33,469 bases of DNA from a bacterium (GCA_035691305.1 DASSJF010000084.1:1-33469); one strand, 5' to 3'; counted from the stretch's first letter, positions 15,480-23,829 are shown. Program-made: numbers and translations. Notes: generated by a model not told the origin, from the letters alone.

Positions 15480-16951
15480 GCGAACTGGCCGCGGCACGGG
15501 TCACGATCCGCTCGAGAGCGGTGCTCGTCGCGGAGCTCGCGGAGGCCGTGGGGGCGGAGTACGTCTTTGAGCGCCCCTCCGACGTGCTGGCCTACGAATA
15601 CGATGCGTCGAACATGACCTCGCCGCCCGATCTGGTTGCGGTCCCCGGAAGCGCGGAGGAGGTGGCCGCGGTCGTCCGCATCGCCGCGCGCCACGGCGCC
15701 CCGGTGATCGCGCGCGGCGCGGGGACGGGCATCGCCGGCGGCGCGCTGCCGATCGTCGGCGGGATGGTGGCGTCGCTCGCGCGGCTCGAGCACATCGAGG
15801 CGATCGATCTCGCCGATCGCGTGGCCGTCGTCGAACCGGGCGTCATCAACCTCGACATCACCCGCGCGGTCGCCGCGGACGGCTATTTCTACGCGCCGGA
15901 CCCGTCGAGCCAGTATGCGAGCAGCATCGGCGGCAACGTCGGCCACAACTCCGGCGGCCCGCACACGATCGCCTACGGCGTCACGACCAACCACATCCTG
16001 GCGCTCGACGCGGTGCTGGCCGACGGCACGGTGATCCACACCGGCGGCGCGGCACCGGACGCGCCGGGCCTCGACCTGACGGGACTCCTCGTCGGCAGCG
16101 AGGGCACCCTGGCGGTCGTCACGCGGGTCTGGGTGCGGCTGCTCCACCGCCGCGAGGCGGTTACGACCCTGCTCGCGATCTTCGCCGACCTCGACCGGGC
16201 GAGCGAAGCGGTGACCGACATCATCGGCCGGGGCGTCGGACCGGTTGCGCTCGAGATGCTGGACCGCAATACGATCCGGGCCGTGGAGCCCTTCGTGCAC
16301 GCCGGCTATCCGCTCGACGCCGAGGCGGTGTTGTTGATCGAGGTCGAAGGACTGCGGCCGGTAATGGCGCGGGCCGCCGGCATCATCGACTCGATCTGCC
16401 GGGACCACGGCGCCGTCGAGGTGCGCGCCGCGCGATCCGAGGCCGAGCGCGACGCGCTGTGGCTCGGGCGCAAGGCGGCGTTCGGCACGCTCGGCCGGAT
16501 CGCGATCAATTACTATCTTCACGACGCGATGGTGCCGCGATCCCGGCTGCCCGAGGTGCTGAGGCAGGTGCAGGCCGTCGCAAACCGCGAGGGCCTTACC
16601 GTGGCGAACGTCTTCCACGCCGGCGACGGCAACCTGCACCCGATCATCATATTCGACGCCCGTGTCCCGGGCGAAACGGAGCGGGTGATCCGCGCGGGCG
16701 AGGCGATGCTGCGGCTGTGCGTCGACGCCGGCGGGACGATCTCGGGAGAACACGGCATCGGCTTCGAAAAGAACAACTACATGCCCTGGATCTATTCGAA
16801 CGACGATCTCGGCGCGATGCACCGGGTCAAGGAGACGTTCGATCCCGAAGGGCGGTTGAATCCGTGGAAGATGTTCCCGACGCCCATCTCGAGCGCCGAG
16901 GTGCTGATTCGACCGGCCCGGCTCCCGCCGGGGGGCGCCTCGTGGATCTAG
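15476..16951 (+). CDS. FAD-linked oxidase, GlcD/lactate dehydrogenase type
   Basis: A 491-residue FAD-binding PCMH-type oxidase that would oxidise a 2-hydroxy acid such as glycolate or D-lactate. The FAD domain shows PGSAEEVAAVVRIAARHG, RGAGTGIAGGALP, NVGHNSGGPHTIAYG and LVGSEGTLAVVT. The C-terminal cap has VFHAGDGNLHP and ISGEHGIGFEK. Start GTG at 15476 overlaps the methyltransferase stop. No GlcE/GlcF partner lies in the window, so the electron acceptor is unknown. The exported-protein gene starts inside its last codons. Confidence 0.92.
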   Translation: MSELAAARVTIRSRAVLVAELAEAVGAEYVFERPSDVLAYEYDASNMTSPPDLVAVPGSAEEVAAVVRIAARHGAPVIARGAGTGIAGGALPIVGGMVASLARLEHIEAIDLADRVAVVEPGVINLDITRAVAADGYFYAPDPSSQYASSIGGNVGHNSGGPHTIAYGVTTNHILALDAVLADGTVIHTGGAAPDAPGLDLTGLLVGSEGTLAVVTRVWVRLLHRREAVTTLLAIFADLDRASEAVTDIIGRGVGPVALEMLDRNTIRAVEPFVHAGYPLDAEAVLLIEVEGLRPVMARAAGIIDSICRDHGAVEVRAARSEAERDALWLGRKAAFGTLGRIAINYYLHDAMVPRSRLPEVLRQVQAVANREGLTVANVFHAGDGNLHPIIIFDARVPGETERVIRAGEAMLRLCVDAGGTISGEHGIGFEKNNYMPWIYSNDDLGAMHRVKETFDPEGRLNPWKMFPTPISSAEVLIRPARLPPGGASWI

Positions 16952-17517
16952 CGCGAAAGCGTGCGGCGGCGATCGCCGCGCTGGTGTGCGCCTGCCTGCT
17001 CGCCGCCCCCACGCCGGGCGGGGCGGAGGGCGCGCTCACACCCGGGGCCGCCGCGGGCGGCGTGCCGCTCGACACCACCGTGGACAAGGTCACGACGATC
17101 CTGGGACGGCCGAGCGCGGAGTTCCAGGATCCGACGAATCCCCGCGTCATCATCCAACGCTGGGAGCCGCAGTGCCTCGGCGCGCGCTACAAACCATCAG
17201 GCGAGCTCCTCGCGCTCGACGTGTGGGCCGATCTCGGAGAACAGTGCGGGGCCGCCGGCGCCTACGCCGTGGACGGCGCCGCCGGCCGGCGGATTACGTT
17301 CGAGAGCACGCGCGCGGACGTGAAGGCCGCGTTCGGCTTCACGCCGAGCCGCGTGCTGAAGGGATTCACCTTTACGATCTTCGTGTACGACGACCAGGGC
17401 GTGGCGTTCTACGTGCGGGACGACGGCCTCAGGCGTGGACTCGTCGATGCGATGACGATATTTCCTCGCGGCACCTCGCGCGCGATCTGGGCGCCGGCGT
17501 CATGGGACGCCCGGTAA
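16942..17517 (+). CDS. Secreted protein of unknown function
   Basis: A 191-residue protein not recognised as a known family. The N-terminus DLARKRAAAIAALVCACLLAA followed by PTPGGAEG is a signal peptide, perhaps with a cysteine near the h-region. The rest is a small globular domain with repeated pattern VPLDTTVDKVTTILGRPSAE and FESTRADVKAAFGFTPSRV, each of the form turn-helix followed by G/F, which recalls SmpA/BamE-like or beta-lactamase-inhibitor-like small exported folds. GTG at 16942 with GGGGGG upstream overlaps the oxidase end by ten bases. It overlaps the convergent LOG gene by 18 bases. Confidence 0.72.
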   Translation: MDLARKRAAAIAALVCACLLAAPTPGGAEGALTPGAAAGGVPLDTTVDKVTTILGRPSAEFQDPTNPRVIIQRWEPQCLGARYKPSGELLALDVWADLGEQCGAAGAYAVDGAAGRRITFESTRADVKAAFGFTPSRVLKGFTFTIFVYDDQGVAFYVRDDGLRRGLVDAMTIFPRGTSRAIWAPASWDAR

Positions 17518-18042
17518 GGCCGACCGGATCGCCGGCACCACGTCGTCTACGCGGTCCACGAGCTTCACCAGCTCGATGTCGCCCGCTTCGATCCTGATCG
17601 CCCCGCGAAGGCACTCGAGCGCATCCCGCCACGGCCGCCCCACGAGGACAAGAGGACGGCGCGGAATCGACTCGGTTTGGAAGAGGTTCCAGGTGAGGGC
17701 CACTTCGCCGAGCGTGCCCATCCCGCCCGGCAGCGCCACGTAGGCGTCGGTCGCGGTGAGCCGCGCGATCCGCTGGAACAGATCCGGCATCGCCAGTTCC
17801 TCGCGCACCCACCGGTTCGGAGCATGCCGCGCGGCCCACGTGCTCACCGTCACGCCGATCGCGTGGCCGCCGGCTTCGACCGCGCCGCGGCTGACCGCCT
17901 CCATCACGCCGGCGTACCCGCCCGTGCAGAGGCTAAAGCCCGCCTCGGCGAGCAGGCGTCCAAGCCGGACGGCGTCCGCGTATGCGGGCTCGCCCGGACG
18001 CACCCTCGAGGAACCAAAGACGGTGACGCAGCCGTTCGACAC
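17500..18042 (-). CDS. LOG-family protein (putative nucleotide phosphoribohydrolase)
   Basis: A 180-residue protein of the LOG/'lysine decarboxylase-like' fold. It has FGSSRVRPGEPAY at the start, GGYAGVMEAVSRGA and the signature PGGMGTLGE, which in LOG enzymes binds the phosphate of a nucleoside monophosphate. Such enzymes release the base from cytokinin or AMP-type nucleotides; some are mislabelled lysine decarboxylases. It is convergent with the secreted-protein gene (18 shared bases) and divergent from the gene at 18105. Confidence 0.87.
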   Translation of the reverse strand: MSNGCVTVFGSSRVRPGEPAYADAVRLGRLLAEAGFSLCTGGYAGVMEAVSRGAVEAGGHAIGVTVSTWAARHAPNRWVREELAMPDLFQRIARLTATDAYVALPGGMGTLGEVALTWNLFQTESIPRRPLVLVGRPWRDALECLRGAIRIEAGDIELVKLVDRVDDVVPAIRSALPGVP

Positions 18043-18104
18043 GCCGGAGCCCTCCTCGTGCGGGAACTCCTGGCATAATAGGAAGGCGAAAGGACGGACG
18101 CAAC

Positions 18105-18725
18105 GTGACCAGACCGCACCATCACGTCTTTGCCCTCGCCGCGGCGCTGTGTGTTGCGCTCGCCGGTCTGGCGCCGGCCGGACCGGCCGCCTCCGCCCCC
18201 GTGCCGGTCGCGCCGGCGAGCCGCCCGATCGTCGCGGTCGCCGACTTCTACTCGCCCGGCGCGCAGCCGGTCTCGGTCGTGACCGACCTCGAGCCGTACG
18301 CCGCCGACGTGTTGACGGGCCTGCTCGTGCGGGCCGGCGGCGCCGCCATCACGGTGCTGCCGCGCAGCGAGGTGCAGGCGCAGCAGCGCGCGCTTGGTTG
18401 GCGCGCGCAGGACGCGCTCAATTACAGCCGGCTCGGCGCGCTCGCGCAGGCCCTGCGCGCCGACCGCCTGATGCTCGGCTGGATCTCGCGCGTGTCGACG
18501 TTCCGGCAGGACTTTCTCGCATTCAACGCCGACGTGGCGCTCAACATGCAGATGTTCGACGCACGCGCGGGCCGGCTCGTCTGGCAGCGTGAGACGGACG
18601 GCTTCGGGCTGGCGGGTTTCCCGGACTTCGCCGCGCAGATCGCGCTTGACCGGGCGCTCGGCCGGGGAGCCCCGGCGGCGGCCGCCGCCGCGTCGGCCCC
18701 CGTGGACCGCACGCCGGCGCCCTAG
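18105..18725 (+). CDS. Secreted protein of unknown function (CsgG/LpoB-like?)
   Basis: A 206-residue protein with a signal peptide (HVFALAAALCVALAGLA, cleavage likely after ASA) and a C-terminal alanine-rich tail. The segment PIVAVADFYSPGA, then YAADVLTGLL, ITVLPRSEVQ and LRADRLMLGWISRV has the pattern of CsgG/LpoB-like periplasmic proteins that assemble a small alpha/beta domain; this is a weak resemblance and there is no lipobox. GTG start at 18105. CATAAT at 18074-18079 could be a -10, with GGAAGG and AAAGGA downstream. DinB-like gene follows after 31 bases. Confidence 0.7.
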   Translation: MTRPHHHVFALAAALCVALAGLAPAGPAASAPVPVAPASRPIVAVADFYSPGAQPVSVVTDLEPYAADVLTGLLVRAGGAAITVLPRSEVQAQQRALGWRAQDALNYSRLGALAQALRADRLMLGWISRVSTFRQDFLAFNADVALNMQMFDARAGRLVWQRETDGFGLAGFPDFAAQIALDRALGRGAPAAAAAASAPVDRTPAP

Positions 18726-18756
18726 CGACACGCTTGGGCGGGAGAGGGGAGGATTC

Positions 18757-19236
18757 GTGACGGACGATCAAGATCTCAGACGGCGTCTAGTCGTGATGCT
18801 GCAGGGAGGCAAGGCGCACGTCACGTTCGACCGCGCGGTGGCGCGCCTTGCGGAACCGCTGCGCGGCCGCAAGCCCCGCGGCCTTCCGTACTCGCCCTGG
18901 CAGCAGATCGAGCACATCCGTATCTGCCAGGCCGACATCCTCGGCTACACCCGCGACCCGAAGCATCCGTCGCTGAAGTGGCCGGACGAATACTGGCCCA
19001 AAGACCCCGCGCCGCCGTCGCGCGCCGCGTGGGACCGCGGCCTCAAAGCCTACCGCGCCGACCGGCAGGCGTTCTGCGACCTGGTGATGGATCCCCGGAT
19101 TGACGTGGTCGGGCCGATCGCTCACGACCCTGAGATCAACGTCGTGCACATGGCGCTCCTGACGGCCCAACACACCTCGTACCATCTCGGACAGCTGCTC
19201 GTCATCCGCCGGCTCCTCGGCGCGTGGGCGGGGTAG
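18757..19236 (+). CDS. DinB-fold protein
   Basis: A 159-residue four-helix protein of the DinB/YfiT metalloenzyme-like superfamily. Histidines that would bind metal are in QIEHIRICQADIL and TAQHTSYHLGQLLVIRRLLG, the latter being the family's most recognisable segment. Other members are thiol-dependent S-transferases, but most have no known function. GTG start at 18757 follows GGGGAGGA closely. It overlaps the next gene by 13 bases. Confidence 0.83.
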   Translation: MTDDQDLRRRLVVMLQGGKAHVTFDRAVARLAEPLRGRKPRGLPYSPWQQIEHIRICQADILGYTRDPKHPSLKWPDEYWPKDPAPPSRAAWDRGLKAYRADRQAFCDLVMDPRIDVVGPIAHDPEINVVHMALLTAQHTSYHLGQLLVIRRLLGAWAG

Positions 19237-20096
19237 GCATCGACCTCGCGCGGCAAGACCCGGTGGTGGCCGGGCAGCTGCGGGTTCTCGCGGCAGACGC
19301 GCGGATCGTCTTCGTCACCGGTTTGCCGGGAACGGGGAAGAGCCTCGTCATCCGGGAGTTGGCCCGCACCGCCGCGGCGCGCGGCCGAACGGTCCACACC
19401 GTACAGTGGGACGTGGCGCGGCCCCTGTTCGAGGCGGCGCCCGCCGGCCGTCGCTACCCGCTCGACAACGGCGTGACGCATCCGGCGATCCGCCGGGCGG
19501 CCGGGTTGTGGGTCCGGGATGCCGTGGGGGGGTGGCACGCGGCCCACCCGGGCGCGGCGGACCTGCTGATCGGCGAGGTGCCGCTCGTCGGCGGCCGCTT
19601 CATCGAGCTGGCGAAGCCGGCCCCCGATCCCGCAGAGCCGGTGCTGACGGCCGCGTCGTGCCGGTTCGTGATCCCGGTGCCGTCGCACGAAGTGCGGACG
19701 GTCATGGAGCGGGAGCGCGACCGGCGGATGGCGCAGCCGGTGCACGCGCGCGAGCGCGAAGATGCTCCGAGCCACGTGTTGCGCGCGCTGTGGACCGAAC
19801 TCGCCGGTGTGGCGCGGACGCTGCGGCTGTCGGAGGCGGCGGCCGGCGCGGTCTACGACCCGGCGGTGTACGAGGCGGTCTACCGGCGCGTGCTGCGCCG
19901 CCGGCACGCCGAAACACTTCCGCTGACCCGCGTCCTCGACGTCGGCGACACGTCCGCGTACGATCTGGGCGTCCCGGTGCGCGAACTCCTCCCATCGCCC
20001 GGGGACGTCGAATCCTCGATCCGCGCCGTTGAAGCCCGGTATCCCGACATGGACTGGGTCGCTAAGGAGATGACGCAGTGGTACTCAGTGCCGTGA
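19224..20096 (+). CDS. P-loop NTPase of unknown function
   Basis: A 290-residue protein with a Walker A motif GLPGTGKS at 33-40 just after a hydrophobic strand RIVFVT, then VQWDVARPLFE, and ADLLIGEVPLVGGRFIEL as a probable second acidic strand. The architecture looks like a small nucleoside-kinase or zeta-toxin-like ATPase but no named family is recognised. The C-terminal half has RRVLRRRH and a final EARYPDMDW. GTG at 19224 overlaps the DinB-fold gene by 13 bases, so the two are probably translated together. It is convergent with the nitrilase gene, sharing 12 bases. Confidence 0.75.
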   Translation: MGGVGIDLARQDPVVAGQLRVLAADARIVFVTGLPGTGKSLVIRELARTAAARGRTVHTVQWDVARPLFEAAPAGRRYPLDNGVTHPAIRRAAGLWVRDAVGGWHAAHPGAADLLIGEVPLVGGRFIELAKPAPDPAEPVLTAASCRFVIPVPSHEVRTVMERERDRRMAQPVHAREREDAPSHVLRALWTELAGVARTLRLSEAAAGAVYDPAVYEAVYRRVLRRRHAETLPLTRVLDVGDTSAYDLGVPVRELLPSPGDVESSIRAVEARYPDMDWVAKEMTQWYSVP

Positions 20097-20999
20097 AGGC
20101 GGCCCGACGCGATCGTCTCTCGCCGTCTCGGCCACCGGAGCGGTCATCGCCGCGTAGTGCTCGGGGTGGCGGCGCGCGAAGAAGTTCCATCGGTCCCGCG
20201 CAGCGCGCGCCTCGTCGAGATCGATCGTCGCCGCGACGAGCTCGTCCCCGATCGTAGCGGCGCGCGCCCGCATCTCTCCGAGCGGCGAGATGACGCAGCT
20301 ACCGCCGATGAGTTCCAGTCCGTCTTCGATGCCCGCCTTGGCCGCGCCCACCACGAACAGATGGTTCTCGTACGCGCCGGCCCGCATGACGAGCTCGTTC
20401 AGCTCGAGGGCCCGCGGCCCCGCCGGGGTATTGTAACCGATCAGCGCGATCTCGGCCCCGCCGAGCCCGAGACAGCGGTAGGTTTCGCCGTACCGGCGGT
20501 CCTGGCAGATGGCGATCCCGACGCGCGCGTGGCCGGTCTCGGCGACCCGGTACCCGGTATCGCCGGGATCGAAGTAATACGGCTCGTAGACGCGGCCGGT
20601 GACGCCCGGCTCGACGCGGTTTGTGCCCGGGAGGTGAATCTTCCGGTACCGGATTCGCACGGCGCCACGCTCGTCGAAGAGGGCCGCGGTGTTGAACCGG
20701 CGGCTGCCGTTCCGCTCGCAGAACCCGACGTACCAGACGATCCCGCGGCGGCGCGCCTTTTCAACAAGTGGTGCCAGCGAGGCCGGCGGCACCTCGTGCG
20801 AGAAGAACCGGTCGGCGTCATCGCGGATGCGTTTTGGGAAGTACGGGCTGAGTGCCATCTCGGGGTACGCGAGGACGTGCACGCCGGCGCCGATCGCCTC
20901 GTCCATCAGCCGGTCCATCCGCGCGACGATCGTCTCGACGGGCGTCCCGTCGTTGTTCGGGCCGAGTTGGGCGGCGGCGATCGTGATTTGTCGTGCCAT
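20085..20999 (-). CDS. Carbon-nitrogen hydrolase, N-carbamoyl-D-amino-acid hydrolase-like
   Basis: A 304-residue nitrilase-superfamily enzyme with catalytic Glu47 (YPEMALSPYFP), Lys120 (YRKIHLPG) and Cys165 (ICQDRRYGE). The opening MARQITIAAAQLGP, the residues around the Cys, LGGAEIALIGYNTP and the ending RWNFFARRHPEHY match D-carbamoylases, which hydrolyse N-carbamoyl-D-amino acids to the amino acid, ammonia and CO2. No hydantoinase gene is near, so the physiological substrate may differ. The ATG at 20999 is chosen over upstream starts because the family N-terminus begins there. It is divergent from the ArsR-type regulator. Confidence 0.88.
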   Translation of the reverse strand: MARQITIAAAQLGPNNDGTPVETIVARMDRLMDEAIGAGVHVLAYPEMALSPYFPKRIRDDADRFFSHEVPPASLAPLVEKARRRGIVWYVGFCERNGSRRFNTAALFDERGAVRIRYRKIHLPGTNRVEPGVTGRVYEPYYFDPGDTGYRVAETGHARVGIAICQDRRYGETYRCLGLGGAEIALIGYNTPAGPRALELNELVMRAGAYENHLFVVGAAKAGIEDGLELIGGSCVISPLGEMRARAATIGDELVAATIDLDEARAARDRWNFFARRHPEHYAAMTAPVAETARDDRVGPPSRH

Positions 21000-21106
21000 G
21001 CCTGGTGGTTTCTGGCCCCGCCGTGCGCGACCTTCCCCGGGGGACCGTGCCGGGATGGGCCCGCCGATCGCGCCTCGGCACGTCGACATTTCACGCCACA
21101 ATGTAC

Positions 21107-21123
21107 TATCGATACGCTAGAAT
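21107..21123 (+). promoter_or_regulatory. Promoter and palindrome upstream of the ArsR-type gene
   Basis: TAGAAT (21118-21123) is a good -10, and the GTG start at 21130 lies only six bases beyond it, so the transcript would be leaderless. The perfect 8-base palindrome TATCGATA (21107-21114) occupies the promoter spacer and could be an operator for the regulator. No convincing -35 is seen. Confidence 0.5.
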
Positions 21124-21129
21124 CACGTC

Positions 21130-21864
21130 GTGGCGACGCTCCGCCAGAGATCCCACGCGGCCGATCCGGACGTCGCGGCCATCGCGGCGCTCATCGGCGA
21201 CCCGGTTCGGGCCGCGATGCTGCTCGCGCTGCTCGACGGGGCCGCGCTGCCGGCCACCGAACTTGCCTGCCGCGGCGGCGCGTCGCCCCAGGCTGCGAGC
21301 GCGCACCTCCGGAAACTCGTGGACGGCCGGCTGCTGACCGTCTCGGCCGCCGGGCGGCAGCGCCGGTACCGGCTGGCCGGCCGCGAGGTCGCGCACGCGA
21401 TCGAAGCCTTGCTCTCGGTCGCGCCGCCTCGATCCGTCGTCGCGCTGACCCAGAGCCTCGCGATGGACCGGCTGCGGGCCGCGCGGACCTGCTACGACCA
21501 TCTGGCGGGGCGTCTCGGCGTGGCGGTCACCGACGCGCTCGTGACCCGCGGGGCGATCCATCCGGCGAACGGGGAGTTCGAGATGACCGGGCGGGGGAGA
21601 GGGCTCTTCCGCGGCCTCGGGATCGATGTCGACGCGCTGCGGCAGGCCCGTCGGGCATTCGCGAGGGCGTGCACGGACTGGACGGAACGGCGGCCGCACC
21701 TGGCGGGAAGTCTCGGCAAGGCGCTCCTCGACCAGTTCGTCGCGCACACGTGGCTGGTCCGGTCGTCCGCCGACCGGTCGGTGCGGCTCACGCCCCGCGG
21801 CGAGCGGGCGCTCGGCCGCCTTCTCGGGGTGCAGCCGTGGACCCAGTCCTCGACGCTGCCGTAG
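21130..21864 (+). CDS. ArsR-type winged-helix regulator
   Basis: A 244-residue transcriptional regulator, larger than usual ArsR proteins. Residues about 15-100 form the winged helix: LIGDPVRAAMLLALLDG, the recognition helix SPQAASAHLRKLVDG and the wing AAGRQRRYRLAG. The C-terminal half (CYDHLAGRLGVAVTDALV onwards) has the CxDHLAG segment often found in this group of ArsR proteins and may bind a ligand. Start GTG 21130 is probably leaderless. Its last 28 bases overlap the PLP decarboxylase gene, indicating a bicistronic unit; the divergent nitrilase may be a target. Confidence 0.85.
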   Translation: MATLRQRSHAADPDVAAIAALIGDPVRAAMLLALLDGAALPATELACRGGASPQAASAHLRKLVDGRLLTVSAAGRQRRYRLAGREVAHAIEALLSVAPPRSVVALTQSLAMDRLRAARTCYDHLAGRLGVAVTDALVTRGAIHPANGEFEMTGRGRGLFRGLGIDVDALRQARRAFARACTDWTERRPHLAGSLGKALLDQFVAHTWLVRSSADRSVRLTPRGERALGRLLGVQPWTQSSTLP

Positions 21865-23219
21865 CGCACGCCGCCGAGTACCTGGCGGCAGGAGGCGCTC
21901 GCCCGGTCGGACCCACGGCGACTGTGGGTGAGCTGCGGGGCCGGCTGGCGAGACCGCTGGCTCGGTGGGGCGTGCCTGCCGAGGACGTCATCAACGACCT
22001 CGTTCGCGATGCAGACGGCGGTCTCGTCGGATCGACCACCGGTCGCTTCTTCGGCTGGGTGATCGGCGGCACGCTGCCGGTCGCGCTCGCGGCCGACTGG
22101 CTGACCTCCACGTGGGATCAGAACGCCGCGTCCAACCTGACGTCCCCGGCCGAAGCGGTGGTCGAGGAGGTCTGCGGCGGGTGGCTGCGCGAGCTTCTCG
22201 GTATCCCACCCACCGCGTCGTTCGCGTTCGTGACCGGCTGCCAGATGGCGCACACGACGGCGCTCGCGGCGGCCCGCCACCGGTTGCTGCGCGACCGCGG
22301 CTGGGATGTGGAGCAGTTGGGCCTGGCGGCCGCGCCCGCGCTGCGCGTCCTCGCCGCGGACAGCGCGCACGAGTCGCTTATCCGGTCCGTGCGTCTGCTC
22401 GGGCTCGGTGCCCGCTCGATCGTGCGGGTCCCGACCGGCGGCGCCGGCCAAATGGATCTGGCGGCGCTCGCGGACACGCTGAATCAACGTGACGGGCGGC
22501 CGGCGATCGTGTGCCTGCAGGCGGGAGAGCTCCACACCGGGGCCTTCGATCCGATCCGGCGCGCGTGCGAGATCGCGCACGACGCGGGCGCCTGGGTCCA
22601 CGTGGACGGCGCGTTCGGCCTGTGGGTGGCCACGACCGACCGGTACCGGCGCCTGCTCGACGGCGCGGACCTCGCTGACTCGTGGGCCACCGACGCCCAC
22701 AAGTGGCTGAATGTGCCGTTCGATTCCGGCCTGGTATTCGTCGCGGATCCCGAGGCGCACCGCGCCGCCTTTGCGCAGGGCGCGAGTTACTCGGTGCCGC
22801 ACGCGGAATTGCGCAATCAAAAAGACTGGAACCCCGAGTGGTCGCGCCGCGGCCGGGCGTTTCCGGTGTACGCGGCGATCCGGGCGTTGGGTCGCGCCGG
22901 GATCGCCGCGATCGTCGAGCGCTGCTGCGCACACGCCGCGGAATTGGTGGCCGCGATCGGCGGACTGCCTGGCGCCGAGGTCGTGGCCGCGCCAGTGATC
23001 AATCAGGGCTTGGTGCGGTTTCTCGACCCGGACGGCGACCACGACCGCGCGACCGACGCCGTGATCCGCCGCATTCAGGCCGGCGGCGAGGTTTGGTTCG
23101 GCGGCGCAACCTGGCGGGGCATGCGCGTGATGCGGGTCTCGGTCTGCAACTGGTCGACCACCGCGGAGGATCTGGACCGGGCGGTAGCCTGCGTCTGGAC
23201 GGCGCTCGCAGAAAGCTAG
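21837..23219 (+). CDS. PLP-dependent group II-type decarboxylase
   Basis: A 460-residue fold-type I enzyme of the glutamate/aromatic-amino-acid decarboxylase family. It shows GRFFGWVIGGTLP near 70, LTSPAEAVVEEV, FVTGCQMAHTTAL (cofactor phosphate region), Asp257 in VHVDGAFGLW and the Schiff-base Lys289 in TDAHKWLNVPFDSG. The C-terminal end RGMRVMRVSVCNWSTT is typical of this family. The GTG at 21837 has no strong Shine-Dalgarno sequence and starts within the ArsR-type gene, so translation is probably coupled. Substrate not determined; some members are amino-acid decarboxylases, others lyases or aldehyde synthases. Confidence 0.88.
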   Translation: MDPVLDAAVAHAAEYLAAGGARPVGPTATVGELRGRLARPLARWGVPAEDVINDLVRDADGGLVGSTTGRFFGWVIGGTLPVALAADWLTSTWDQNAASNLTSPAEAVVEEVCGGWLRELLGIPPTASFAFVTGCQMAHTTALAAARHRLLRDRGWDVEQLGLAAAPALRVLAADSAHESLIRSVRLLGLGARSIVRVPTGGAGQMDLAALADTLNQRDGRPAIVCLQAGELHTGAFDPIRRACEIAHDAGAWVHVDGAFGLWVATTDRYRRLLDGADLADSWATDAHKWLNVPFDSGLVFVADPEAHRAAFAQGASYSVPHAELRNQKDWNPEWSRRGRAFPVYAAIRALGRAGIAAIVERCCAHAAELVAAIGGLPGAEVVAAPVINQGLVRFLDPDGDHDRATDAVIRRIQAGGEVWFGGATWRGMRVMRVSVCNWSTTAEDLDRAVACVWTALAES

Positions 23220-23244
23220 GGCGCCAGCCTCGCATCCATTTACA

Positions 23245-23817
23245 TCACTTCACGCGCGCGTAGCACAGGCAGTCCCGGGGCTCGGCGCCGGCGTTCGGGT
23301 GTACCGTCCAGCGGCGCAAGACGCCTTCTTGTCGGAATCCGGCCTTCTGAAGCACCCGGGCGCTCGCCCGATTGTCCACGTCGCAGACTGCCCAGACCCG
23401 GTAGATCCGGGGCTGGTCCAGGAGCCACGCCGCAACGGCCTGCACAGCCTCGGTCATGTATCCGTGATTCCAGTACGCTCGGCCGAGCACGTATCCAAGT
23501 TCGATGCCGTGCGGTCCCGGACGGACATCGAGCATGCCAACAGGCGACCCGTTGCCTGTAAGCGTCAGCACCCACGCCATGCCGTTTCCCGACTCGCGAA
23601 CCGTCTGGCAGCGGCGGAGAAATTCGTACACCGTGTCAACGGAATCGTGCGGGCCCCACGTCAGATACCTGACGACGTCCGGATCGCGCGCCCACCGCTC
23701 GAAGATCGCCGGCCCATCGCCCATGGTCGGCGCGCGCAGCATGAGGCGCGCAGTCTCGAGGCCATCGGGAAGGCTCACCTTCATCACTGGCGCGACACCG
23801 GTGAGGTGCACCCTCAT
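23245..23817 (-). CDS. GNAT-family N-acetyltransferase, RimJ/RimL type
   Basis: A 190-residue acetyltransferase. It opens with LETARLMLRAPTMGD and has WARDPDVVRYLTWGP, ELGYVLGRAYWNHGYMTEAV (acetyl-CoA binding strand-helix) and NRASARVLQKAGFRQEGVLRRW, the classical RimJ/RimL-like end. Such enzymes acetylate N-terminal alpha-amino groups of ribosomal or other proteins, or small molecules. The ATG at 23817 is chosen because a TATAAT -10 lies six bases before it, giving a leaderless message; an internal ATG at 23784 is the alternative. It is convergent with the decarboxylase gene. Confidence 0.9.
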   Translation of the reverse strand: MRVHLTGVAPVMKVSLPDGLETARLMLRAPTMGDGPAIFERWARDPDVVRYLTWGPHDSVDTVYEFLRRCQTVRESGNGMAWVLTLTGNGSPVGMLDVRPGPHGIELGYVLGRAYWNHGYMTEAVQAVAAWLLDQPRIYRVWAVCDVDNRASARVLQKAGFRQEGVLRRWTVHPNAGAEPRDCLCYARVK

Positions 23818-23823
23818 AGGGCA

Positions 23824-23829
23824 ATTATA
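23824..23829 (-). promoter_or_regulatory. -10 element of the leaderless GNAT gene
   Basis: A perfect TATAAT on the minus strand ends six bases before the ATG at 23817, so transcription should start at or next to the start codon. No clear -35 is visible at 17 bases. Confidence 0.6.

Noticed and set aside
20157-23219. A 1020-codon open frame on the plus strand beginning antisense to the nitrilase
   Set aside because: Only its last 460 codons, from GTG 21837, are a real protein. The earlier part is composition-driven antisense of the nitrilase, with no recognisable domain.
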